Made by a program: the position numbers and the translations under genes. The notes beneath the pieces are model-generated. The model did no database searches. It was not told where the DNA came from and was given only the letters and a program-made list of their open reading frames with translations. 8,136 nucleotides of DNA from an uncultured Collinsella sp. (lineage in GTDB: Bacteria > Actinomycetota > Coriobacteriia > Coriobacteriales > Coriobacteriaceae). The stretch spans positions 1 to 8,136 of the forward strand of contig CABSMZ010000083.1 in NCBI GenBank assembly GCA_902478875.1, read 5' to 3'. How positions within the stretch are numbered: position 1 is the first letter of the stretch; each line of letters starts with the position of its first letter. Of the stretch, positions 1 to 6,377 are shown one piece after another.

Positions 1-3
1 CCG

Positions 4-36
4 TCGTCGGCAGCGTCAGATGTGTATAAGAGACAG
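4..36 (+). other. Nextera Read 1 adapter with Tn5 mosaic end (artefact)
   Basis: Bases 4..36 match the Illumina Nextera Read 1 transposase adapter. Bases 18..36 are the 19-base Tn5 mosaic end AGATGTGTATAAGAGACAG. This is library sequence, not genome. The three bases before it (1..3) could be the end of an index or noise; I cannot tell. Native DNA begins at 37. Read on the minus strand, the adapter adds the false tail LSLIHI plus a stop to the zinc-ribbon gene. Confidence 0.98.
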
Positions 37-660
37 CTGCAGCGCGGTGTGGCAGACCGTGGGAATGTTGCCCTGGATGGTCTCGACGGCCAGGCCACGG
101 AACTGCTTGAGCAGACGCTCGTAGTCGGTGAGCACGTCGGCCGGCAGCGTGGCAGCAAGCGCGGTGCGCTCTTTAGTGGCGGCGTCAATCTGAGCCTGAA
201 GGTCGGCAGCCTTGGCGCGGGCGGCCTTGGTATCGGCCTTCACGCCCTCCTCGAACTTGGCGATGATTGCCTGCGCGCGGGCCTCGCGGTCGAGCGCCTC
301 CTTATGGGCGACAACGACGTCCTTGCGGGTGTGCTCAATCTTGTCCAGACGCTTGGCCAGGGTGGCGAGTTCATTCTCCAGGTCCTGAACCTCGCGGTAG
401 TCGGAGCCGTCGACATGGCGCTTCTTGGCAGCCTCGATGGCGTTGTTGGTCTGAATCTCGGTGGTGTTGAGATCGTCGAGCTCAATGTCCAGATCCTTGC
501 GCTGGGCGTAGAGCTTGGTCATCTCGGACTTGAGCTTCACATAGGTCTTGCGCTTGGAAGCGAGCTCCTTGAGCTCCGGCATATTGGCAAGTTCGCTCTT
601 GTTGCGGGCGAGCTCCAAATCGATCTGTTGCAGCTTGAGTAGCGTAGCGCCGGCGCTCAT
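37..660 (-). CDS. coiled-coil zinc-ribbon protein (DUF164, CT398/HP0958-like), 3' truncated
   Basis: 208 native codons are present, from ATG at 660 to the adapter at 37; the C-terminus is missing. Residues about 5-170 are a long charged, Ala/Leu/Lys/Glu-rich heptad-like helix pair, the antiparallel coiled-coil hairpin of this family. It contains the family-like stretch DYREVQDLENEL (88-99) at the hairpin. Residues 172-208 lead into the C4 zinc ribbon (LPADVLTDYERL, then GLAVETIQGN). Only one cysteine of the first CxxC is visible, C203; the expected first ligand position is P200. Relatives HP0958 (Helicobacter) and CT398 (Chlamydia) bind sigma-54 and export-apparatus proteins, but the role in Gram-positives is unknown. 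The start at 660 overlaps the nif3 stop as ATGA and has AAGGAG seven bases upstream. The in-frame ATG at 696 lies inside nif3 and is rejected. The peptide LSLIHI after residue 208 is adapter-encoded. Confidence 0.85.
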
Positions 661-1466
661 AAGTTCTCTCCTTTTGTCACAGTCCACCATTGGCAAGGGT
701 TCAGTATTTTAATCGCATGACGGGGGTCGACCCCGGCGTCAACTGCAGAGTTCATCAATATATCAACGAACGGCTCCTCAGAGCGGTCGTGGCCGAGCAA
801 GATCACCGACAGCCCGCGCAAGGCAAGGTCTTGCGCCACGTGGTAGCCCGCCTCGCCCGTCACGACAACATCTGCGCCCGCAGCGATGGCAAGCTCTCCA
901 AAGTCACCCAGGGAGCCGCCCAAAATAGCGACGGTTCGGCATGCGTGCTCGGCTTCGCCCCACACGCGCGGGTCGCTGCCGAAGGCCGTGGCAGCACGGG
1001 TGGCAAGATCGTGCAGCGTGCACGGGTCGTTGAGCGTTGCAAGCGCGCCCAGGCCGGTGGCCTCGGGGTCGTCCACATGCTCAAGTGAGCTCACAGGTGC
1101 GGCACCCAGCAGCTCGCTTAGGCAGACACGGGCTTCGTGCGAGCGGTCCAGATTGGTGTGGAGCGATATGATGCTCACGCCGCAACGCGCTGCCTCGTAG
1201 AGTGCCGCGCTGCATTGGGGGCGTGTGGAATCCGACGGACAAAACGCCTCGGGCGCCTTGATATAGATGGGATGATGCGTCAGCAGCACGTTGGCGCCGG
1301 CTTCTTGGGCGCGGAGAACATTAGCTTCGGTCGCATCGAGCGCGCAGGCAACACCGGTGATCTCAGCAGCGGGATCTCCCACAGATAGCCCAACATGATC
1401 CCAGCCCTCGGCGTCCATCTTGGGGTAGCGCGCCAGCAGCGCACGTTCAAGCTCGGCGACGATCAT
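657..1466 (-). CDS. Nif3-like dinuclear metal centre hexameric protein (DUF34/YbgI family)
   Basis: 269 residues, the short form of the family (E. coli YbgI is about 247), without the extra inserted domain seen in ~370-residue Gram-positive members. The metal-binding pattern is complete: THHP with H64 and H65, the HTNLD motif with D107, and GHDRSEE with H226 and E230. These correspond to the two-metal site of YbgI. The N-terminal WDHVGLSVGD (22-31) and TGEAGYH (203-209) are further family blocks. Family members form toroidal hexamers; the biochemical role is not settled, and annotation as GTP cyclohydrolase I type 2 is common but weakly founded. The start overlaps the cysteine desulfurase stop as ATGA (1463..1466) and has no clear Shine-Dalgarno, so translation probably depends on coupling. 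The stop overlaps the next gene in the same way. The Nif3-like/zinc-ribbon adjacency is also known in Mycobacterium tuberculosis (Rv2230c-Rv2229c). Confidence 0.92.
   Translation of the reverse strand: MIVAELERALLARYPKMDAEGWDHVGLSVGDPAAEITGVACALDATEANVLRAQEAGANVLLTHHPIYIKAPEAFCPSDSTRPQCSAALYEAARCGVSIISLHTNLDRSHEARVCLSELLGAAPVSSLEHVDDPEATGLGALATLNDPCTLHDLATRAATAFGSDPRVWGEAEHACRTVAILGGSLGDFGELAIAAGADVVVTGEAGYHVAQDLALRGLSVILLGHDRSEEPFVDILMNSAVDAGVDPRHAIKILNPCQWWTVTKGENL
668..673 (-). promoter_or_regulatory. ribosome binding site of the zinc-ribbon gene
   Basis: AAGGAG (within AAAAGGAGAG, 666..675) lies inside the end of nif3, seven bases from the ATG at 660. It selects that start over the in-frame ATG at 696. 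A strong site next to an ATGA stop/start overlap suggests both direct initiation and coupling. Confidence 0.8.
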
Positions 1467-2641
1467 GCGGCACCCACGATCGAGAGCAGCGTCTGGGCAA
1501 ACTCGTCCAGATCGCCCGGATTCACACGGTCATCGAAGGAGATGCGCAGTGCACCCAGGGCCTGCTCGCGGCCAATACCCATGGCGCTGAGAACATGGCT
1601 CGGGTCCATGCTGCCGCTCGAGCAGGCAGAACCGGCCGATACCTCAAAGCCGGCGGCGTCTAGCTTGATGATGAGCTCCTCGGAGTCCATGCCGTCAATG
1701 TAGATCGATACCATGCCGGGCAGACGGTCGGCCTGCGCATAGTCGCCCATAGTGGCGTGAATGCGCGGATGAGCCGTAAGCGTGGCGTAGAGTTTGTCGG
1801 ACAAGGCCTGCAGCGTCGTGCGCTCCTGGGCCACGGTCGGCAACAGCGCGGAGGCGGCAGCGGCAAAGGCCAGCTGCGTGCGCAGGTCCTGCGTGCCGGC
1901 ACGACGTCCGGCTTCCTGTCCACCGCCAAAGATGCGCGGACGCAGCGGCGTGCGGGTCTTAACGTAGAGCGCGCCGGATGCCACAGGACCGCCAATCTTA
2001 TGGGCGGCGACGGACATGGCATCGACGCCCAACTCGGCGGCATCGAGCGGAATGTGCAGATACCCCTGGATGGCATCGGTGTGGAACAGGGCGCCAACGG
2101 TATGCGCGGCCGCGGCAAGCTCGCGGATGGGCTGCACCACGCCGGTCTCGTTGTTGGCAACCATGATGCTCACGAGCGCCACGTCGTCGCCTAGCAGCTC
2201 GACAAGCGTGGCAGGCTCAATGTAGCCCATGCGGCAGGGCTGCACCAGGTCGACGGTAAAACCGGCGGCACGCAGCAGCGGCAGGTTGTCCAGAATCGAA
2301 TCGTGCTCGATGGCCGAAACGATTACACGATCGCGCTTGCGATCGCGCTGACGAGCGCCCTCTGCAAGACCGAGCAGCGCCAGCTGGTTGGCCTCGGTGC
2401 CGCCGTTGGTAAGGATGATCTCGGACGGGCGAACGCGTGCACCAAAGCTACGGGCGATCTCGCGACGGGCGACTTCTAGGCGTGCGGCGGCCTTGCGGCC
2501 AAGCGAGTGCAGCGAGTTGGGGTTGACGCCGGCAAGCTCGCTGTCGTCGTACTCGCGCTGCGCAAGGAGCGCCTCGGCGCGCATGGGCGTCGAGGCGGCA
2601 TAGTCAAGATTCACGGGTATGCGGTTTTGACCTGCGGTCAT
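1463..2641 (-). CDS. cysteine desulfurase (NifS/IscS class)
   Basis: 392-residue PLP enzyme that removes sulfur from L-cysteine to give alanine and an enzyme persulfide, for Fe-S cluster or tRNA thiolation use in the cytoplasm. Visible motifs: N-terminal LDYAASTP (12-19), the cofactor-binding block TNGGTEANQ (78-86), H113 stacking on PLP, NNETG (163-167), D189 in HTDA, the PLP-binding lysine K215 in AAHKIGGP, GGGQEAGRRAGTQ (239-251), and the catalytic Cys340 in SAGSACSSG. The cysteine loop resembles class I (IscS/NifS) enzymes rather than SufS. AGGAGG (2653..2658) lies in the end of rpe, 11 bases from the ATG at 2641. No IscU, SufU, thiI or mnmA gene is visible beside it, so the sulfur acceptor is unknown. 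I do not assign iscS or nifS specifically. Confidence 0.95.
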   Translation of the reverse strand: MTAGQNRIPVNLDYAASTPMRAEALLAQREYDDSELAGVNPNSLHSLGRKAAARLEVARREIARSFGARVRPSEIILTNGGTEANQLALLGLAEGARQRDRKRDRVIVSAIEHDSILDNLPLLRAAGFTVDLVQPCRMGYIEPATLVELLGDDVALVSIMVANNETGVVQPIRELAAAAHTVGALFHTDAIQGYLHIPLDAAELGVDAMSVAAHKIGGPVASGALYVKTRTPLRPRIFGGGQEAGRRAGTQDLRTQLAFAAAASALLPTVAQERTTLQALSDKLYATLTAHPRIHATMGDYAQADRLPGMVSIYIDGMDSEELIIKLDAAGFEVSAGSACSSGSMDPSHVLSAMGIGREQALGALRISFDDRVNPGDLDEFAQTLLSIVGAA

Positions 2642-2647
2642 AAGGGT

Positions 2648-3319
2648 TTATGCCTCCTGTGCGGCCTCGTTGCCCAGCTTCTGCAGCAGCGCAACCTCGG
2701 CGGCGGGATCTTCGGACTTAAATACGGCTGAGCCGGCCACGAGCAAGTTGGCGCCTGCCTTAACGACCTCGGCGATGTTTTTGGAAGAGATGCCGCCGTC
2801 GACCTCGATGAGGGGCGACACGCCGTGGCGCTCGCACATGGCTTTGAGCTCGTGGAGCTTAGCGATGGTGCCCGGGATAAAGCTCTGGCCGCCAAAGCCA
2901 GGGTTCACGCTCATCAGCAGCACCATATCGACAACGTCGATGATGCTCTCGAGTACGCACACGGGGGTGGCGGGGTTGAGCACCACACCGGCCTTGACGC
3001 CGCGCTGCTGCAGATGCGTGAGCGTGCGGTGCAGGTGCGTGGAAGCCTCGTAGTGCACGGTAATCATGTCGGCACCGGCGTCGGCATACCAATCGACCGT
3101 CTCATCGGGGTTCGACACCATCAGGTGCGCGTCGACCGGTACAGCGGTGGAGCGCTTGACGGCCTTAAGGATGTCAACGCCAAAGGTCAGGTTGCCGGTA
3201 AAGTGGCCGTCCATAACGTCGAAGTGCACGTAGTCGGCACCGGCGATCTTGTCGAGTTCGCCCTTGAGGTTGGCCATGTCGGCCGAAAGGACAGACGGAG
3301 CGATTTTAATGGAACCCAT
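2648..3319 (-). CDS. rpe: ribulose-phosphate 3-epimerase
   Basis: 223 residues, the usual length. Interconverts D-ribulose 5-phosphate and D-xylulose 5-phosphate in the pentose phosphate pathway. It is a TIM barrel with a divalent metal. Visible residues: APSVLSAD with S9 (7-14); HFDVMDG with metal ligands H32 and D34 (32-38); DAHLM with H65 (63-67); the mobile phosphate loop VNPGFGGQ (138-145); EVDGGI with D174, partner of D34 in acid-base catalysis; and phosphate-binding GSAVF (196-200). The position after the first metal block reads TGNLTFG, where many homologues have VPNLTFG. The start is ATG at 3319, with AGAAAGG (3328..3334) eight bases upstream in an 18-base gap after gpsA, the widest gap in the operon. 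Confidence 0.97.
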   Translation of the reverse strand: MGSIKIAPSVLSADMANLKGELDKIAGADYVHFDVMDGHFTGNLTFGVDILKAVKRSTAVPVDAHLMVSNPDETVDWYADAGADMITVHYEASTHLHRTLTHLQQRGVKAGVVLNPATPVCVLESIIDVVDMVLLMSVNPGFGGQSFIPGTIAKLHELKAMCERHGVSPLIEVDGGISSKNIAEVVKAGANLLVAGSAVFKSEDPAAEVALLQKLGNEAAQEA

Positions 3320-3337
3320 GGTAGCAGCCTTTCTGCG

Positions 3338-4345
3338 CTAGTCGGTGAGTCCGTAGAACTCTTGAGAAGGGACGCGGTCGGTGAGAATCTCGAGCGCCCT
3401 ATCCAAAGTAACACCGTTGTAGAGCGTTTGCTCGACGGCAAAGGTGAGCGGAATGTCTACGCCCAGTGAACGGGCAAGCTCGCTGACGCTGCGGGCGGCG
3501 ACGGCGCCCTCCACCACCATATGCGTGCGCGTCTGGTACTCGTCGAGCGACACGCCGTGGGCAAACTCGTAGCCAAAGGTGCGGTTGCGCGAATGCTCTG
3601 AGGTGCAGGTGGCAATGAGGTCGCCCATGCCGGCGAGTCCCATGCAGGTCATGGCTTGTCCGCCGCGGGCGTGCACCAGACGGCTGATCTCGGCCAGGCC
3701 GCGCGTCATGATGAGGGCGAGCGTGTTGTCGCCTGCGCCGGAGCCGGCGGAAATGCCGCACACGATGGCGATGACGTTTTTCATGGCGCCGCAAACCTCG
3801 ACGCCGGTCATGTCCTGCGACAGGTAGATGCGGAAGGCCGTGGATAGGAGCAGGTTCTTAAAGGTCTCCCCTACCTGCGCGTCTTTGCTGGCGATGACGG
3901 CGGCAGAAAGTCCGCCGCGGCAGATCTCCTCGGCATGGTTGGGACCCGAAAGCGCCGCGACACGTGCCTCGTTGCCGATCTCACTGGCGATGACCTCGCT
4001 CATGAGCAGGCCAGACTCGGGCTCAATACCCTTGGTGAGGCAGAGCACCGGGGTATCGGCGGCGATAAAGGGCGCTGCCCGATGGCACACGTCGCGCAAG
4101 TGCGTGGAGGGCACGGCAAAGATGATCGCATCGGCACCGTCGAGCGCCTGGGCGAGCTCGGTCGTTGCTACCACGTTGTCCGGCAGCTCGTAGCCCACAA
4201 GGTAGCGGGGGTTGCGGTGCTCACCGTTAATGCCGGCGGCCGTCTGCTCGCTATGGGCCCACATGGTTACGCGCACGGCTCGCGCGGCGGCAAGGCCGGC
4301 GACGGCGGTTCCCCACGAGCCAGAGCCAATCAGCGCAACATTCAT
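3338..4345 (-). CDS. gpsA: glycerol-3-phosphate dehydrogenase [NAD(P)+]
   Basis: 335 residues, normal length. Reduces dihydroxyacetone phosphate to sn-glycerol 3-phosphate, the backbone for phospholipids. The N-terminal Rossmann fold starts with GSGSWGTA (7-14). Further landmarks are AVPSTHLR (77-84), LTKGIE with K105, SGPNHAEE (133-140), catalytic K189 in GAMKNVIAI, GLAGMGDL (236-243) and SRNRTFG (252-258), which belong to the helical substrate domain. The start is ATG at 4345, with AGGAGAG (4350..4356) overlapping the plsY stop codon. It directly follows plsY, whose enzyme consumes its product, so the pair forms the entry to phosphatidic acid synthesis. No oddities; all key residues are present. 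Confidence 0.97.
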   Translation of the reverse strand: MNVALIGSGSWGTAVAGLAAARAVRVTMWAHSEQTAAGINGEHRNPRYLVGYELPDNVVATTELAQALDGADAIIFAVPSTHLRDVCHRAAPFIAADTPVLCLTKGIEPESGLLMSEVIASEIGNEARVAALSGPNHAEEICRGGLSAAVIASKDAQVGETFKNLLLSTAFRIYLSQDMTGVEVCGAMKNVIAIVCGISAGSGAGDNTLALIMTRGLAEISRLVHARGGQAMTCMGLAGMGDLIATCTSEHSRNRTFGYEFAHGVSLDEYQTRTHMVVEGAVAARSVSELARSLGVDIPLTFAVEQTLYNGVTLDRALEILTDRVPSQEFYGLTD

Positions 4346-4349
4346 GACT

Positions 4350-4356
4350 CTCTCCT
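4350..4356 (-). promoter_or_regulatory. ribosome binding site of gpsA, overlapping the plsY stop
   Basis: The TAG stop of plsY (4355..4357) forms the first bases of TAGGAGAG. The AGGAG core ends six bases before the gpsA ATG. Ribosomes terminating on plsY would sit on this site, consistent with coupled production of PlsY and GpsA. Confidence 0.75.
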
Positions 4357-5038
4357 ACTTATCGTCGGGCTCGGTGACGCGCTTGGTAAACGAGAGCTTG
4401 GACTCCTTACCGGTCATGAGCTTTTTGATGTTCGCGCGATGGGCCCACACCACGGTGATGCCGATTATCGCCATGCAGAACTTGAGGCCCAGGCTGCTGT
4501 ACGGAAAGACCGCGCAAGCAGCGATGGGAAGACCGATGGCCGCGGCAAGCGAGCCCACCGACACAAACTTGGTGATGGCGACGGCCACGATAAACATGCC
4601 CAGCAGCGACAGGCCAATTGGCCAATACCAGGCGAGGATGACGCCCAGGCCAACTGCGATACCCTTGCCGCCATGGAAATTGAGGTAGGGCGAGAAGATG
4701 TGGCCCCACACCGCTGCCAGGCAGATGACGCCGAGCATCCAGTCGCCAGCGGCGCCGGGGGCCATAATGCTCGGCGGAAAACCATAGCCCAAGTCGGCAA
4801 TGAGTGGACGGGCGATAAGAACGCAGATGGCGCCCTTAAGGCAGTCGAGCAGCAGCGTGAGCGCGGCCACCTTGGGGCCGGCCACACGCAGGGCGTTGGT
4901 GGTGCCGATGTTGCCGGAGCCCGCCCTGCGAATGTCGGTGTGGTTGAACACGCGGCCCAGGATCAGGCCAAACGGAATCGCCCCGATAAAGAACGAGACC
5001 ACGGCGCAGACGGCGGTCAGCAGAATCGGATTATGCAT
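4355..5038 (-). CDS. plsY: acyl-phosphate:glycerol-3-phosphate acyltransferase PlsY
   Basis: 227-residue integral membrane enzyme that transfers an acyl group from acyl phosphate (made by PlsX, not in this window) to position 1 of glycerol 3-phosphate, giving lysophosphatidic acid. The three family motifs are present: SGNIGTTNALR (41-51); GHIFSPYLNFHGGKG (112-126), with the GGKG phosphate loop; and HRANIKKLMTGKE (200-212). Hydrophobic membrane segments lie roughly at 4-30, 53-80, 100-118, 127-158, 162-180 and 185-200, and the C-terminal tail is charged. The ATG at 5038 overlaps the end of der by eight bases and has AAGGAG seven bases upstream. An upstream in-frame ATG at 5119 would add 27 residues read out of frame through der, with no family resemblance, and is rejected. 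Confidence 0.96.
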   Translation of the reverse strand: MHNPILLTAVCAVVSFFIGAIPFGLILGRVFNHTDIRRAGSGNIGTTNALRVAGPKVAALTLLLDCLKGAICVLIARPLIADLGYGFPPSIMAPGAAGDWMLGVICLAAVWGHIFSPYLNFHGGKGIAVGLGVILAWYWPIGLSLLGMFIVAVAITKFVSVGSLAAAIGLPIAACAVFPYSSLGLKFCMAIIGITVVWAHRANIKKLMTGKESKLSFTKRVTEPDDK

Positions 5039-6365
5039 CCTTTTGCTCCTTCTTTCTAAAGAAGAGTCGAATGGGCGTGCCGGCAAAGTCGAAGCTCGAG
5101 CGCATGCGGTTCTCCACATAGCGCTGGTAGGTGTCGTTGACCAAGTCGCTGTGGTTGACGAAGAACGTGAACGTCGGCGGGTTGACGCCCGTCTGAGTCA
5201 CGTAGTGCATACGCAGGCGGCGCTTGCCGTCCACCACGGTATGACCGAACTCGCGCAGGTCGGTGAGGAACGTGTTGAGGCGCGAGGTGCTGATCTTTTG
5301 CGAGCGCGTCTTTTCGGCGGCGTCGACCATCGCCCAGATCTTCTCGACGCTGCGGCCGGTCAGGGCAGAGATGCGCAGGTACTGGGCCCAGGGAGCCATG
5401 ACGCCCAGACGGCGGTCGATGGTCTCCATGCAGGCCTCGCGCTTACGGTCGTCGTCGAGCAGATCCCATTTGTTGAGCAGCACAACGATGGCGCAGCCGC
5501 GCTCGATGGCAAGACCCATGACCTTCTGGTCCTGCTCAGTAACGCCCACGGAGGCGTCGACGACGAGCAGCGCCACGTCGGCGCGGTCGATGGCGCGCAG
5601 GCCGCGGACCATCGAGTAGTACTCGATGTTTTCGTACACGGTGCTCTTCTTACGAATGCCCGCGGTGTCGACCATGCGGTAGTGCTTGCCGTTGCGCTCC
5701 ACGACGGTGTCGATGGCGTCGCGCGTGGTGCCGGCAATGTTGGACACGATGGAACGGTCGGCGCCCAGGATGCGGTTGAACAGCGAGGACTTACCGGCGT
5801 TGGGGCGGCCGATGATGGCGACGTTCAGCGCGTCGGGGAACTCATCGGCGACCTCGTCCTCTTCCTCCGGAAGCAGGGCCACGATATCGTCGAGCAGGTC
5901 GCCCGTGCCATGACCATGCAGGGCCGAGAGCGGCGTGGGCTCACCGATGCCGAGCGAATAGAACTCCCAGATGCTGTCGTTCTCGCGATCGGGGTTGTCG
6001 AGCTTGTTCACCAGCAGAAAGACCGGCTTGTCGCAGCGCTTGAGCATGCGGGCGACCGACTCGTCCTCCTCGGTGACGCCGGTGCGGCCGTCGACCACAA
6101 ACAGGATGACGGCGGCTTCCTCGGCGGCGGCGAGGGCCTGGTCGCGGATGGACGTGGCAAAGACGTCATCGCTCTTGAGCGGCTCGATGCCGCCCGTGTC
6201 GACGATGGTGAACTCGCGGCCGTTCCAATCGGCCGTGTGGTACGAGCGGTCGCGCGTGACGCCGCGGGACTCATGGACGATGGCGTCCGAGGTCTGGGCC
6301 AGGCGGTTAACGAGCGTGGACTTGCCCACGTTGGGGCGTCCGACGACGGCGACGATAGGTTTCAT
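5031..6365 (-). CDS. der: ribosome-associated GTPase Der (EngA)
   Basis: 444 residues with two tandem GTPase domains and a C-terminal KH-like domain, the fixed architecture of Der, which acts in late 50S subunit assembly. Domain 1: P-loop GRPNVGKS (9-16), DTGG (56-59), NKLD (120-123), SAL (147-149). An acidic linker, PEEEDEVADEFPD (166-178), follows. Domain 2: GRPNAGKS (186-193), DTAG (233-236), NKWD (298-301), SAL (333-335). The KH-like domain covers about 355-444, with a basic C-terminal end (RLFFRKKEQK). All nucleotide-binding motifs are intact in both domains. The start is ATG at 6365, with AAAGGAG five bases upstream. The ORF is open back to an ATG at 6536, but those 57 residues overlap the DUF512 gene and do not belong to the family, whose members begin just before the first P-loop. 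Confidence 0.98.
   Translation of the reverse strand: MKPIVAVVGRPNVGKSTLVNRLAQTSDAIVHESRGVTRDRSYHTADWNGREFTIVDTGGIEPLKSDDVFATSIRDQALAAAEEAAVILFVVDGRTGVTEEDESVARMLKRCDKPVFLLVNKLDNPDRENDSIWEFYSLGIGEPTPLSALHGHGTGDLLDDIVALLPEEEDEVADEFPDALNVAIIGRPNAGKSSLFNRILGADRSIVSNIAGTTRDAIDTVVERNGKHYRMVDTAGIRKKSTVYENIEYYSMVRGLRAIDRADVALLVVDASVGVTEQDQKVMGLAIERGCAIVVLLNKWDLLDDDRKREACMETIDRRLGVMAPWAQYLRISALTGRSVEKIWAMVDAAEKTRSQKISTSRLNTFLTDLREFGHTVVDGKRRLRMHYVTQTGVNPPTFTFFVNHSDLVNDTYQRYVENRMRSSFDFAGTPIRLFFRKKEQKDA
5046..5051 (-). promoter_or_regulatory. ribosome binding site of plsY inside the end of der
   Basis: AAGGAG lies within the last codons of der, seven bases from the plsY ATG at 5038. It fixes the 227-residue start rather than the upstream ATG at 5119. 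Confidence 0.8.
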
Positions 6366-6370
6366 CTGCA

Positions 6371-6377
6371 CTCCTTT
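6371..6377 (-). promoter_or_regulatory. ribosome binding site of der, overlapping the DUF512 stop
   Basis: AAAGGAG overlaps the TAA stop (6376..6378) of the DUF512 gene and sits five bases before the der ATG at 6365. It rules out the longer in-frame start at 6536. Confidence 0.85.

Noticed and set aside
22..642. Plus-strand open frame starting MYKRQ
   Set aside because: Its start is in the Nextera adapter and the rest is antisense to the coiled-coil gene.
3320..3337. Possible promoter or terminator in the widest gap (gpsA/rpe)
   Set aside because: Eighteen bases holding a ribosome binding site leave no room for -35/-10 boxes. I see no GC-rich hairpin followed by a T-run.
3935..5059. Open frame of 374 codons on the plus strand, opposite gpsA and plsY
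   Set aside because: It is antisense to two well-conserved genes, has charged His/Gly/Ala-rich low-complexity composition and no family motif. A shadow frame.
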